Part shown: one piece after another, positions 44,631 through 52,913 of the stretch
How positions within the stretch are numbered: the stretch's first letter is position 1
Layout of the letters: every line of letters starts with the position of its first letter
Assembly (NCBI GenBank): GCA_013285915.1
Contig: JABDGS010000012.1
Coordinates: 1-55,780 of the forward strand
Reading direction: 5' to 3'
From: Bacteroidota bacterium
GTDB lineage: Bacteria > Bacteroidota > Bacteroidia > Chitinophagales > Chitinophagaceae
Length of the DNA: 55,780 nt
Position numbers and translations under genes: made by a program
Notes under the pieces: model-generated
The model's input: the letters and a program-made list of their open reading frames with translations, nothing else
Told to the model about the DNA's origin: nothing
The model's database searches: none

Positions 44631-44637
44631 ATTATTA

Positions 44638-44645
44638 CAAATTTA
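44638..44645 (-). promoter_or_regulatory. -7 promoter element of the nitrilase-like gene, near-leaderless
   Basis: The minus strand reads TAAATTTG, a perfect TAnnTTTG, ending 8 bases before the ATG at 44630. The leader would be 0-3 bases. Confidence 0.4.
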
Positions 44646-44746
44646 ACCCGTTGTTTGATAACCATGGAGTTAAGAAAAGTCAATTAGAAAATTTATGATG
44701 CATTTGCCGGTAAGGCATGCGGTATATAGTTAACTATAGCACTTCT

Positions 44747-45526
44747 TTACTTTGTTCCCCAAACTGCAATTACGGGGTGGGTCAGGTGCACTGCATCAGC
44801 ATCATTTTCTACGCGCCTTAATTCATTCACCCAGGCTGTGTGTTCTTCTTTGGTTGAAAGCTTTTTAGCTAATAAAGCACCCTCCAGCGCTTCGGCCGTT
44901 AGGGTGTACATTCTTCTAAGATCGTTGGTGTGTACCTCAAAAGCAATATCTGCATGGTACTGAAGATTATGCAAACCGGCCTGTTTAAAATATGCAGGTA
45001 ATTTACGACCTATCAATCCATCAATAAATAACGCGTTGAAATATTCCTTTACCTTGTCATAAGCCCAACTGTGCGGATGGCTGCCGCTGGAGTTAATGTC
45101 AGGCTCCTGCGCAAACACAATCCCGCCGGGTTTGCAAACACGTTTCATTTCCAGCAATATAGTTAATGGACTGGGAACGTGCATCAGCAAATAGCGGCTA
45201 AAAACAACGTCAAAAGTATTGTCCTCAAAAGGCAGTTGCGTTGCATCTGCAGTTATAAAATTTATATTGTCACCGCTTTGTGCTGTAATGGTTTTTGCTG
45301 TTTGCACAAGCACACCGTCAATATCTGCGCCGGTTATATCCGCGCCATTAAAATGTTTTGCAAGCAACCGTGTTGTTTCACCCATGCCGCACGCTACATC
45401 AAGCACTTTAATATTCTGTGGCAATTTTATATGCTGCAAAGCGCGCTGGGTAAGCGGCTGCAGGTTTTTTGCCAGCAGGTACTGGCGCTCGTGATTTTTT
45501 TCGTCAATGGTGTATTGCCCGCTCAT
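44747..45526 (-). CDS. Class I SAM-dependent methyltransferase
   Basis: A 259-residue methyltransferase using the ATG at 45526, which lies 10 bases after the stop of the gene above it. Motif I is VLDVACGMGETTRLL, followed by the acidic motif ITGADIDGV, motif VVFSRYLLMHVPS and GGIVFAQEPD. The substrate is unknown; the group includes ubiquinone/menaquinone and small-molecule methylases. It is the last gene of a closely packed minus-strand run starting at gntP. Confidence 0.87.
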   Translation of the reverse strand: MSGQYTIDEKNHERQYLLAKNLQPLTQRALQHIKLPQNIKVLDVACGMGETTRLLAKHFNGADITGADIDGVLVQTAKTITAQSGDNINFITADATQLPFEDNTFDVVFSRYLLMHVPSPLTILLEMKRVCKPGGIVFAQEPDINSSGSHPHSWAYDKVKEYFNALFIDGLIGRKLPAYFKQAGLHNLQYHADIAFEVHTNDLRRMYTLTAEALEGALLAKKLSTKEEHTAWVNELRRVENDADAVHLTHPVIAVWGTK

Positions 45527-45536
45527 TATGTGCAAT

Positions 45537-46400
45537 TTATTGTTCCAAACCATATTCTTCTTTAACCAGCGCAATTAACTTTTCTGCATGTTTTTTTGAA
45601 GTGCCAAGCAATACAGCATAACTTGTTAGCATGCCCATACATTTGTAATACCTATTGCTTATTTCAACAGCCAATGCAGAGGGATTACTTAACATTAATC
45701 GTTTTGTACTATCAATCAAATGCTCAATCTCACTGATATCCCTTGAAGCGAATTTAGCATCAGTAGCAGCAATATAACTGAGCTGTTGTGTAGCATAAAA
45801 GTTAAACAGCAAAGTAATTTTGTTATTATTGATCTCGCCCAGGTCGTGCAAAAAAATATCATCCACCTTTGCATCAAGCGCCTTTGTGGCCTCGTAGTTA
45901 TTAATTTCCTTTACTATTTCGGTATTGGTTATTAAGCTAAGGCCGCCATTATTTTTTAATTGTGAAATTGTGCCCTCTGCATAAGGGGTGTAAATGCCAA
46001 TATCGCCATATTTATAATAGTATGCAATACATTGCCTTGCATTTTCTGCATCTGTAAGCGGTTTATTTAATACCTCAATTAACTTTTCTACACCTGTCTG
46101 CAACTTTTTAATGCCGTTAATATTTATTGAAAGGTAGGCCGTGTCAAGCTTAAGGTCATTCACAAGACCCACCATATAAGTTTTTGCCTTCTCGTGATTG
46201 GTTATACTTTCCCGAAGGCTTTCTGCAAAAAAACCAAGAGTTACCGCAATAAAAATCATTAATCCTTCAAGAAGGTATTCTTTAATACTTTTCTTTTCCG
46301 CACGCGGGTGATGATGCACTTCCATATTGGCATTTGATAAATTTGTGTCAGCCTGCGCGTCAGCAGGCGGTATGTTTTCTATTTGCAGCGATTGCTCCAT
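45537..46400 (-). CDS. Single-pass membrane protein, function unknown
   Basis: A 287-residue protein with a His-rich start (MEVHHHPRAEKKSIKEYL), one membrane segment (about 46-61, LEGLMIFIAVTLGFFAESL) and a long helical periplasmic part. I know similar genes with the VHHHP-KKSxKEYLLEGLMIF start from Bacteroidota genomes but no function. It lies 6 bases after the serine hydrolase gene and 10 bases before the methyltransferase gene, so it belongs to the same operon. Confidence 0.7.
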   Translation of the reverse strand: MEQSLQIENIPPADAQADTNLSNANMEVHHHPRAEKKSIKEYLLEGLMIFIAVTLGFFAESLRESITNHEKAKTYMVGLVNDLKLDTAYLSININGIKKLQTGVEKLIEVLNKPLTDAENARQCIAYYYKYGDIGIYTPYAEGTISQLKNNGGLSLITNTEIVKEINNYEATKALDAKVDDIFLHDLGEINNNKITLLFNFYATQQLSYIAATDAKFASRDISEIEHLIDSTKRLMLSNPSALAVEISNRYYKCMGMLTSYAVLLGTSKKHAEKLIALVKEEYGLEQ

Positions 46401-46406
46401 TTACAA

Positions 46407-47795
46407 TTACAGTTTTTTTAATTCGCCCTTCTGCCCTGTATTAAGAAACCATGCTTTTGTAACATTACCATCTTTGTCAACTTCAAATTCAATTTGCTTG
46501 TCGGTACCGTCATCATAAAAAAACTTTGTGGGCGATTCAGGTTTCAATTCAACATCGGGCGCGCCATTGCGGTGGCGGTAAAGCTTACCATTTTTGTCTA
46601 TAAACTCCATTGTAATAAATGCATTGTATTTGCCTGCGTAGTGGCGTACAAGGGCTGTATCAATAGCTATTTCTTTATGTTCATACGGCATTACCAGGGT
46701 ATCACCAAATAACAGGCTCTCAATGCCTGCAGCCACAAAAGCGGTAGTCATGTCGTTGTTGCAAAGCACGATGACTGTTTTGCCGCTATCTGCATAGTTT
46801 TTTACCAGGGTAGCGTAACCGGGCCAGCCGCCTGTGTGCGAAATAATTTTGCCGTTACCGCTTTTGGGCTGAACCATTACACCAAAACCGTAAAATGTGT
46901 TTGCATTACTGGCGGTTGTTGGCACTAATGGAGACGACATTTCGTTAAGCGAACTTTCGCTTACAAGCTTGTTGCCGTGCAGCGCATTTTCCCAAATCAG
47001 CAAGTCGCCGGTGGTTGAATTTACGGTGCCGTCACCCACAATACCATCCAGCCAATACACCATATCAAGACGCGGAAGTTTGTCGGGCAAAATATAGCCA
47101 TGCAGGCTATCAGACCAGGTAAAACCTAACGCGTAATCTGCTGGAATTTTATTTGTAGTGCGGCGCGTATTATACACAAATGTGTGGCCCATGCCAAGTG
47201 GCTTAAAGATATTCTTGGCAAGAAAATTCTGATAGCTCATAGCACTTACCTTTTCAATTACAGATGCCAGTATCGCATACCCTGTGTTGCTGTATTCCCA
47301 CTTCTCACCGGGCTTAAAGCGCACCGGTGTTTGATCGGCAGCAAAAAACGCGATCATATCGTTATTAAAAGCTATTTTTTTATGGTCCCATTTTTTTGCC
47401 ATGGCATCCATGTAATCAGGCAGGCCTGATGTGTGCGTAAGCAACTGGCGTATGGTAATATTTTGATAAGGCAATTGCGGGAAGAATTTGCGAAGTGTAT
47501 CGTCAAGGCTAAGCTGGTTTCTTTCTTTTAATATCAAAATGCCCATCGCCGTAAACTGCTTTGACACAGACGCAAGCTCGAAGACTGAGTTGTTGTCCAG
47601 CGGCCGTTTAGCATCATAATCTGCATAGCCATAAGCTTTTTGCAGAACGATGTTGCCCTTGTCTGCAATAAGCATGTTACCGTTAAACTTAAAATATTTT
47701 GATTGGCCGCTTATAAATTCATCCAGTAACTGCGCAGTATTTTTTTGCGCTGCAAGACTGAGCGGGATGAAAAGAGCAAGTATTATTTTTCTCAT
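46407..47795 (-). CDS. Serine hydrolase, class C beta-lactamase/penicillin-binding-like
   Basis: A 462-residue secreted enzyme. A signal peptide (to about 17, PLSLAAQ) precedes the beta-lactamase-related domain: SVSK with nucleophile Ser76 and Lys79, YSN (WEYSNTGYAIL, about 167) and HTGG (SHTGGWPGYATL). A C-terminal beta domain (about 360-460) resembles the extra lipocalin-like part of such hydrolases. These enzymes act on peptides, D-amino-acid compounds or esters; resistance to beta-lactams is not implied. The neighbours, a dipeptidase and a GntP permease, are consistent with small-molecule or peptide turnover. Confidence 0.88.
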   Translation of the reverse strand: MRKIILALFIPLSLAAQKNTAQLLDEFISGQSKYFKFNGNMLIADKGNIVLQKAYGYADYDAKRPLDNNSVFELASVSKQFTAMGILILKERNQLSLDDTLRKFFPQLPYQNITIRQLLTHTSGLPDYMDAMAKKWDHKKIAFNNDMIAFFAADQTPVRFKPGEKWEYSNTGYAILASVIEKVSAMSYQNFLAKNIFKPLGMGHTFVYNTRRTTNKIPADYALGFTWSDSLHGYILPDKLPRLDMVYWLDGIVGDGTVNSTTGDLLIWENALHGNKLVSESSLNEMSSPLVPTTASNANTFYGFGVMVQPKSGNGKIISHTGGWPGYATLVKNYADSGKTVIVLCNNDMTTAFVAAGIESLLFGDTLVMPYEHKEIAIDTALVRHYAGKYNAFITMEFIDKNGKLYRHRNGAPDVELKPESPTKFFYDDGTDKQIEFEVDKDGNVTKAWFLNTGQKGELKKL

Positions 47796-47819
47796 GGCAA
47801 GTATGTTAGAAATGATAAA

Positions 47820-48245
47820 TTATTCAGACGACCTTTTTAGTAAGCGGTCAATACTCCATTTATCCCACTCCTGCGGAAGAAGGAACAACGCGGCAAGCAG
47901 CAATGCACGTGGTATTACATGCTGCAGGTCCCATATAGGTTCAAGTAAACCATGGCCAAAAGATACCACCAGCAGATCAACAGCAAGCAGGTACAGTGCG
48001 TATTTTTTTAAAAAACCTGCAATAAGCAAAATGCCGCCAATTAACTCAATGTACGATGTGTAGTAAGCGGTGGCCCATACAAGCCATGTGGGTAAAATTG
48101 TTTTTTCAAAATCTTTAAAAAACATGCCGTATAAATGGCTCACACCAAGCGTAAATATTTTGCCAAACCCCTGCATTAAAAAAATAATGCCGAGCAGCGC
48201 GCGGATAAATAAAAGCCCTGCAGCCCTTGCAGTGGTGGTTTGCAT
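47820..48245 (-). CDS. DoxX-family membrane protein
   Basis: A 141-residue inner-membrane protein with four membrane segments. The DoxX motif is clear: RALLGIIFLMQGFGKIFTLG, then YIELIGGILLIAGFLKKYAL and a C-terminal RALLLAALFLLPQEWDKWS. Members are linked to redox chemistry in the membrane. It is 5 bases after the dipeptidase gene and 24 before the serine hydrolase gene. Confidence 0.88.
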   Translation of the reverse strand: MQTTTARAAGLLFIRALLGIIFLMQGFGKIFTLGVSHLYGMFFKDFEKTILPTWLVWATAYYTSYIELIGGILLIAGFLKKYALYLLAVDLLVVSFGHGLLEPIWDLQHVIPRALLLAALFLLPQEWDKWSIDRLLKRSSE

Positions 48246-48250
48246 AATTA

Positions 48251-49435
48251 TTAATTTGGTGTATTTGCTTTAAACACCCTTATAAAATTACCGCCTAATA
48301 TTTTCTCAATGTCTGTTTTAGAATAGCCGCGCTCTAATAATGCCTTTGTTATTTTAGGATAGTCTTCCACGCCATCCAAACCTAATGGAGTTGATTCGCT
48401 GCCGTCAAAATCAGAACCCATACCTACATGATCAACACCAATAAGCTTTACTATATAATCCAAATGGTCAAGCAGCATCGACATTGGTGGCCGCATGCTT
48501 TGCACTTCGTCTTTATATTTTGTGTACAGGTAATCGTCTGCAAAATATGCATCTGCATTTTTTGCAAGCAATGCATCGCGCTCTGCTTTGTGCTTTTCAT
48601 TAAATATTTTCTTTTTTTTCTCAAAGTTGCTGTCAACGAAACCGGAGTAAAAATTAAGCTGTATTACACCGTCGTTTTTACCAACCGCTTTTATCTGGTC
48701 GTCTTTCATATTGCGGAACACCGGGCACAAGCTATATACGCAACTGTGCGAAACAATTACCGGCTTGGTTGTAGTATTTATCGCATCCCAAAAAGTTTGC
48801 TCACCGACATGAGAAAGGTCGACCATCATGCCCAGTTCGTTCATGCGCTTAACTATTTTAATTCCAAAATCAGTCATGCCCTTTTTTTGCCCGTGCAGCA
48901 TGGTGTCATGTGTTTCAGCCATTGCTGACGTTGCCCATGGCGTTGGGTTGTTCCAGGTAAGCGTCATATATCTTACGCCGCGCGCAAACAATGCTTCAAG
49001 GTTGGCTATTTTATTTTCAATCATGTGGCCGCCTTCAACACCCATCATGCTTGCAAGCTTGTGCTCTTTTACAGCCTGCTCTAATTGGGCTGGTGTTTTA
49101 ACTATCATCATAGCACCTGGGTTACGTGCCACCCATGCATATAAAGTATCTATCTGGCGGTTGGCATAAGCGTAAGGATCTTTCTGCAAACCATCGCACC
49201 AGATGGAAAATACCTGCACATCAACGCCGCCCTGTTTCATGCGTTGTAAATCGCTGTAGGTTTTCCCTTTAAGGTTTTGATCGAAACTATAGCCCTTGGT
49301 AAGGCAGGTAGTGATAATGTCGTTATGCGAATCAACCAATATAGCGTCATTATGAATTTGCCGGTAATCTTGCGCCTTTGTATTGCCGGCAATACAACAA
49401 AGAGTGATAAGTAAATACGATGAAAACTTTCTCAT
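48251..49435 (-). CDS. Membrane dipeptidase (M19 renal dipeptidase family)
   Basis: A 394-residue secreted zinc peptidase. The signal peptide is MRKFSSYLLITLCCIAGNTKAQ. Metal ligands are visible: His-x-Asp in VDSHNDI, Glu in MMGVEGGHMI, His in MVDLSHVGE and His in PVIVSHSC; a later Asp lies in GMGSDFDGSE. The enzyme cleaves dipeptides, often with a D-amino acid at the C-terminal position. It is followed by DoxX in the same operon and lies 50 bases after the GntP permease gene. Confidence 0.92.
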   Translation of the reverse strand: MRKFSSYLLITLCCIAGNTKAQDYRQIHNDAILVDSHNDIITTCLTKGYSFDQNLKGKTYSDLQRMKQGGVDVQVFSIWCDGLQKDPYAYANRQIDTLYAWVARNPGAMMIVKTPAQLEQAVKEHKLASMMGVEGGHMIENKIANLEALFARGVRYMTLTWNNPTPWATSAMAETHDTMLHGQKKGMTDFGIKIVKRMNELGMMVDLSHVGEQTFWDAINTTTKPVIVSHSCVYSLCPVFRNMKDDQIKAVGKNDGVIQLNFYSGFVDSNFEKKKKIFNEKHKAERDALLAKNADAYFADDYLYTKYKDEVQSMRPPMSMLLDHLDYIVKLIGVDHVGMGSDFDGSESTPLGLDGVEDYPKITKALLERGYSKTDIEKILGGNFIRVFKANTPN

Positions 49436-49485
49436 GATAGTTGGTAGCTTATTCTGAATGAAAGTAAATATAAGCGTTATTCCAT

Positions 49486-50817
49486 TTAGTGCAGCACCAT
49501 TGATAATATGTAAACCATAAGCAAACCAGTTGCGCCCATTAAGATGGTGGCAATTGAATATACGCGCAGCATTGTTTTCATTTCAATGCCAGAGAATTTT
49601 GATATTACCCAGAAATATGCGTCGTTGGCATGCGATACCACCATTGACCCTGCGCCCATGGATAGGACGCATAGCAAACGGCCGTTATCTGACTGCAAGC
49701 CAAGTGAAGCTAACAACGGCTGAATGATAGATGCTGCGGTTATTATAGCCACTGTTGACGAACCCTGTGCTGTTTTTAAGACTGATGTAAGCAGAAATGG
49801 GAACAGTATACCAAGGCTTGCCAATGGCATGGCCTGGCTAAAATGGTCGCCCATTTTTGTGGCTGCCAGCACGGCACCAAATGCACCGCCAGCCCCGATA
49901 ATTACAAGTATGCCGCCTGCTTTTTCAGCACCTTCCTGCAGTAATTTTCCAAGCGTATCCTTTTTCCACTTTTTACCGGCAGCCAATGCAAGCAGCACTC
50001 CGGCTGAGAGGGCAATTACGGGGTCGCCCAGGATGGAGAAAATATTCATTGCACCAGTGGCCGCTTTTGCATCAATAGTCAAGAAAGATTTTACGGCTAT
50101 CAATACTATCGGTACAATAACCGGCAGGAACGACATAATTACTGATGGATTATGAGAAGTATTTTCTTCTTCTTCGTCATCTTCTATTACAGTGTCTTTT
50201 ATTTTTTTGCCGGCATATTTCGCCCACGCATAACCAACCAGCATTACCGGAAGAGCAACGCCAATGCCGTATAATATAAGCCTGCCATAATCAACACCTA
50301 TGGTTGTTGCAGCCGCAGCAGCACCTGGGTGTGGCGGAATAAGACAATGCACCGATAATAACCCTGTCGCCAGCGATATGCTCATTACCACTATTGAAAT
50401 GCCGGTGCGCTTTGCCATGCTTTTGTTAAGGCCGCTAAGCACAATATAACCTGAATCGCAAAAAATGGGCAAGCCAACTATAAAACCGGTAATACTCATT
50501 GCCAAAGCAGCATGGCGTTTACCTGTCTTCTTAAGAATATATTCAGCCATTACCCTGGTGCTGCCGGTGTGGTGCAACAGTACGCCAAGAGTGGTGCCAA
50601 GCACGATGATCAACCCCAGCGATTTCATTATATTTCCAAAGCCATCCTTAACTGTGGTAATAATATCTACCACGGGCATTTGCACACCCATACCCGTTAC
50701 AAAGCAGGCCAGCAGTAAAGCAAAAAATGCATGCACTTTAAACTTTGCAGTAAGCAGAATAATAAGCGCTACACCAATAATTAAACTTATTTGCAGTTGC
50801 GGCAGTGAAGACGTCAT
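49486..50817 (-). CDS. GntP-family permease
   Basis: A 443-residue inner-membrane transporter of the gluconate:H+ symporter family with about twelve membrane segments. Typical motifs: GLIIVLGTTLGVLLHHTGST, GLPIFCDSGYIVLSGLNKSM, CLIPPHPGAAAAATTIG, AQGSSTVAIITAASI and MVVSHANDAYFWV. Gluconate and related acids are the usual substrates; here no gluconate kinase is adjacent. A highly charged loop (EDDEEEENTSHN) lies in the middle. First gene of the packed minus-strand run. Confidence 0.92.
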   Translation of the reverse strand: MTSSLPQLQISLIIGVALIILLTAKFKVHAFFALLLACFVTGMGVQMPVVDIITTVKDGFGNIMKSLGLIIVLGTTLGVLLHHTGSTRVMAEYILKKTGKRHAALAMSITGFIVGLPIFCDSGYIVLSGLNKSMAKRTGISIVVMSISLATGLLSVHCLIPPHPGAAAAATTIGVDYGRLILYGIGVALPVMLVGYAWAKYAGKKIKDTVIEDDEEEENTSHNPSVIMSFLPVIVPIVLIAVKSFLTIDAKAATGAMNIFSILGDPVIALSAGVLLALAAGKKWKKDTLGKLLQEGAEKAGGILVIIGAGGAFGAVLAATKMGDHFSQAMPLASLGILFPFLLTSVLKTAQGSSTVAIITAASIIQPLLASLGLQSDNGRLLCVLSMGAGSMVVSHANDAYFWVISKFSGIEMKTMLRVYSIATILMGATGLLMVYILSMVLH

Positions 50818-50894
50818 TGTGGTTATGGCTTAAGCAGCTACAAGATAGCAAAACTGTAATTAATTGTTAACGCCAAGCACAAATGATAATATAC

Positions 50895-51015
50895 TTAAAA
50901 AAGTAAGCCCCGATAGAAATCGGGGCCGCAACCAAAACTAACTGCTTATGAGAAAAATTGTATCTTAAGTAAGTTTATTTAATCTAAATGTTTCCTGCTC
51001 TTTCACCTCACAATC
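50895..51015 (-). ncRNA. Candidate small RNA or attenuated leader
   Basis: The 323-base gap between divergent gntP and tadA has a minus-strand TACCTTTG box (51022-51029, perfect TAnnTTTG) and, about 120 bases downstream, the intrinsic terminator at 50897-50926. Together they frame a transcript of about 120 bases with no good coding frame. It may be a small RNA, or the 5' leader of gntP with a built-in terminator. No known RNA family is recognised. Confidence 0.35.
50897..50926 (-). terminator. Intrinsic terminator upstream of gntP
   Basis: An 8-bp perfect stem (GCCCCGAT / ATCGGGGC) with a 4-base loop is followed on the minus strand by TTACTTTTTT. No gene ends here, so it must stop either a small RNA or the gntP leader, 80 bases before the gntP start codon. 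Confidence 0.7.
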
Positions 51016-51235
51016 ACAACTCAAAGGTACATCACTAATCTGGGTCCAATTGTCACAAAATCTACAAATCACACAATTTTAACGGTGAAATCCGGAAATC
51101 CTGCTTTTCAAATACCTCTTATTTTAATAAGCAATACAAATGCCAAAATCAACTCTTCTACGCTCTTTTTTACAGCACCCCACTAATTTAAGCAAAAATT
51201 CAACACAATCCAATTATAACCCTGCCTATTTATTT

Positions 51236-51706
51236 ATGTTTGCGCAAACAGCACCAATGTATTTACCCGGCAGCGACGAATATTTTATGCAGTTTGCCCT
51301 TAAAGAGGCCCACATTGCCTACGGGGACGACGAGGTACCTGTTGGCGCTGTGGTGGTGGTGCAAAACAAGATCATATCCCGCGGCCACAACCAGGTTGAA
51401 AGGCTTAACGACTGCACTGCACACGCTGAAATGATTGCCCTTACCTCTGCCTTTAACTACCTGGGATCTAAATACCTCTCAGACGCCACACTGTACGTAA
51501 CTGTTGAACCATGCCTTATGTGCTGCGGCGCTTTATACTGGAGCAAGCTTAAACGTATTGTTTATGGCGCCCCTGATGCAAAAAACGGCTTTAAACACAT
51601 TACCGGCAATAATTGGCCTTTTCACCCCAAGACGGAACTGGTAACTGGCATTTTGGAGACTGAATGCACCCTGCTTATAAAGAACTTTTTTAAATCTAAA
51701 CGCTGA
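51236..51706 (+). CDS. tadA: tRNA-specific adenosine deaminase-like nucleoside deaminase
   Basis: A cytidine-deaminase-fold zinc enzyme. With the ATG at 51236 it has 156 residues, a normal TadA length; the open frame extends up to 51140 but those residues lack homology. Zinc site: HAE (63-65, His ligand and catalytic Glu) and EPCLMCCGAL (Cys93, Cys96). VGAVVVVQNKIISRGHNQVE is the typical N-terminal strand-loop. TadA changes A34 to inosine in tRNA-Arg; a guanine deaminase-like role is possible in this family but TadA is most likely. Confidence 0.88.
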   Translation: MFAQTAPMYLPGSDEYFMQFALKEAHIAYGDDEVPVGAVVVVQNKIISRGHNQVERLNDCTAHAEMIALTSAFNYLGSKYLSDATLYVTVEPCLMCCGALYWSKLKRIVYGAPDAKNGFKHITGNNWPFHPKTELVTGILETECTLLIKNFFKSKR

Positions 51707-51740
51707 AAACTAAAAGTAAAATTTCTTCAATCACACAATT

Positions 51741-52199
51741 TTAAGCTGCTGCATTATTTAAAGGCATAACCTCTTTCTTTTTAAAACCACCTATAAAGGC
51801 AGAGCTCATTTGTACAATGTACTTGTAAGGCCTTGCGATAAGTGAAAGTACAGATTGATTATTTTCTTCCACATTTATTGCCCCAAAGCTTTCAATATTC
51901 TTGATAGTAAAAGTTATCTGGCCTGCTGCAACATCACTAACAGCTATGCCATGTAACACAAAACTAAAAGGCATGCCTTTTTTGTAGCAATGCAACTCAC
52001 CGCCAAATACATCCCAACTTTGCTCAGTAAGCGGTAAGTATGAACAATTAAAGCGGATAGTTGTATCGTTCTCAAAATCAAGGTGTTTTACAAGTGCAAC
52101 GGGCAGTTTATGAGAAGATTCATTAAAGCAGAAAAATGTAGCCTGGTCAATTTCTTTAACCTTGTTAATCAAGAGGTTTTCAACAGATTGGTGTTCCAT
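51741..52199 (-). CDS. Small protein, possible FMN-binding split-barrel fold
   Basis: A 152-residue cytoplasmic protein with a mostly beta pattern: ATFFCFNESSHKLPVALVKH, TIRFNCSYLPLTEQSWDVF, then MPFSFVLHGIAVSD and ITFTIKNIESFGAI. The spacing of strands and helix suggests a pyridoxamine-phosphate-oxidase-like split barrel, but no sequence motif proves it. A single gene with nothing upstream on its strand for 700 bases. Confidence 0.55.
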   Translation of the reverse strand: MEHQSVENLLINKVKEIDQATFFCFNESSHKLPVALVKHLDFENDTTIRFNCSYLPLTEQSWDVFGGELHCYKKGMPFSFVLHGIAVSDVAAGQITFTIKNIESFGAINVEENNQSVLSLIARPYKYIVQMSSAFIGGFKKKEVMPLNNAAA

Positions 52200-52913
52200 A
52201 TTTTGGCGATTTATATTTTAAGCTATTAATTATTTTGGTTGACAGTATGTACGGGTATAAATAACGCCTGGTTGCATAAATTTAACAATTATCCCGCACC
52301 CTGCCAATACTTTCCAAAAATTTAATCCTGTTAAAGAAGACCTAAAAATGTGCCAGAAAAATTGCCATCCCGCGCTGGGAATATTTTTATGTTTTCTCCC
52401 AATTTGAACATCTTTTCACCCGCGCCTTCCTTCTCAAATCGTTCAGCTTTATGACTGTAAAATTAGCTGCACGTTTAACTGTGCCACCTGTGAAATATCA
52501 CACAAACCTACGTGATTAATCACCCGGCGCTTATACCACGTTCAGGGGATTTATTGGAGTAATTGAGTGATACCAGCCCCGGTTTTTCATGGCAGCCCGG
52601 TTGCATCGCAATCACTTATACTGCAAAGCTTATGGCGTCCCAAAACTCTGTAAAACTCCGCGAAAAACTTGATGGCACCCTGTGCCCAAAGCATCAGGCA
52701 AAAAAACCCGCAGATGTATAGCTATGTAAATTATAGCTTTCTTCCCTTACGCCAATCTCCTTCATCATCTCGTGCGGGCCGCGCGCAGCGCCCACTCCGT
52801 TAACTCAAAACATCGCACAAGGTTACCTTAATTAAACTCTGCGAAACTCTGTGAAAAACTCCGTGGCACTCTGTGTCCTGAGTTTTTTTGGATTTGGGGG
52901 AGCGAAGCTTACC
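52200..52913. other. Intergenic region without a recognisable gene
   Basis: 714 bases with no frame of useful length and no tRNA-like structure. It holds a perfect 12-base palindrome GTGATTAATCAC (52512-52523), which could be a regulator site, and two copies of a CTCTGTG-type repeat (52641-52687 and 52834-52880). Confidence 0.6.
52641..52880. repeat. Two copies of an ACTCTGTGAAACTC-type repeat
   Basis: Copy one AAAACTCTGTAAAACTCCGC...GGCACCCTGTG (52641-52687) and copy two AAACTCTGCGAAACTCTGTG...GGCACTCTGTG (52834-52880) share the same order of short units (ACTCTGTG, ACTCCG, GGCACYCTGTG). The phrase is built of degenerate 8-10 base steps. Confidence 0.55.

Noticed and set aside
46407-47795. 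Beta-lactam resistance gene
   Set aside because: SxxK, YxN and HTGG motifs are shared by many esterases and peptidases; length and context fit a general serine hydrolase.
52512-52523. GTGATTAATCAC palindrome as an operator
   Set aside because: It is far from any gene start and a 12-base palindrome alone is weak evidence; only noted within the gene-free region.
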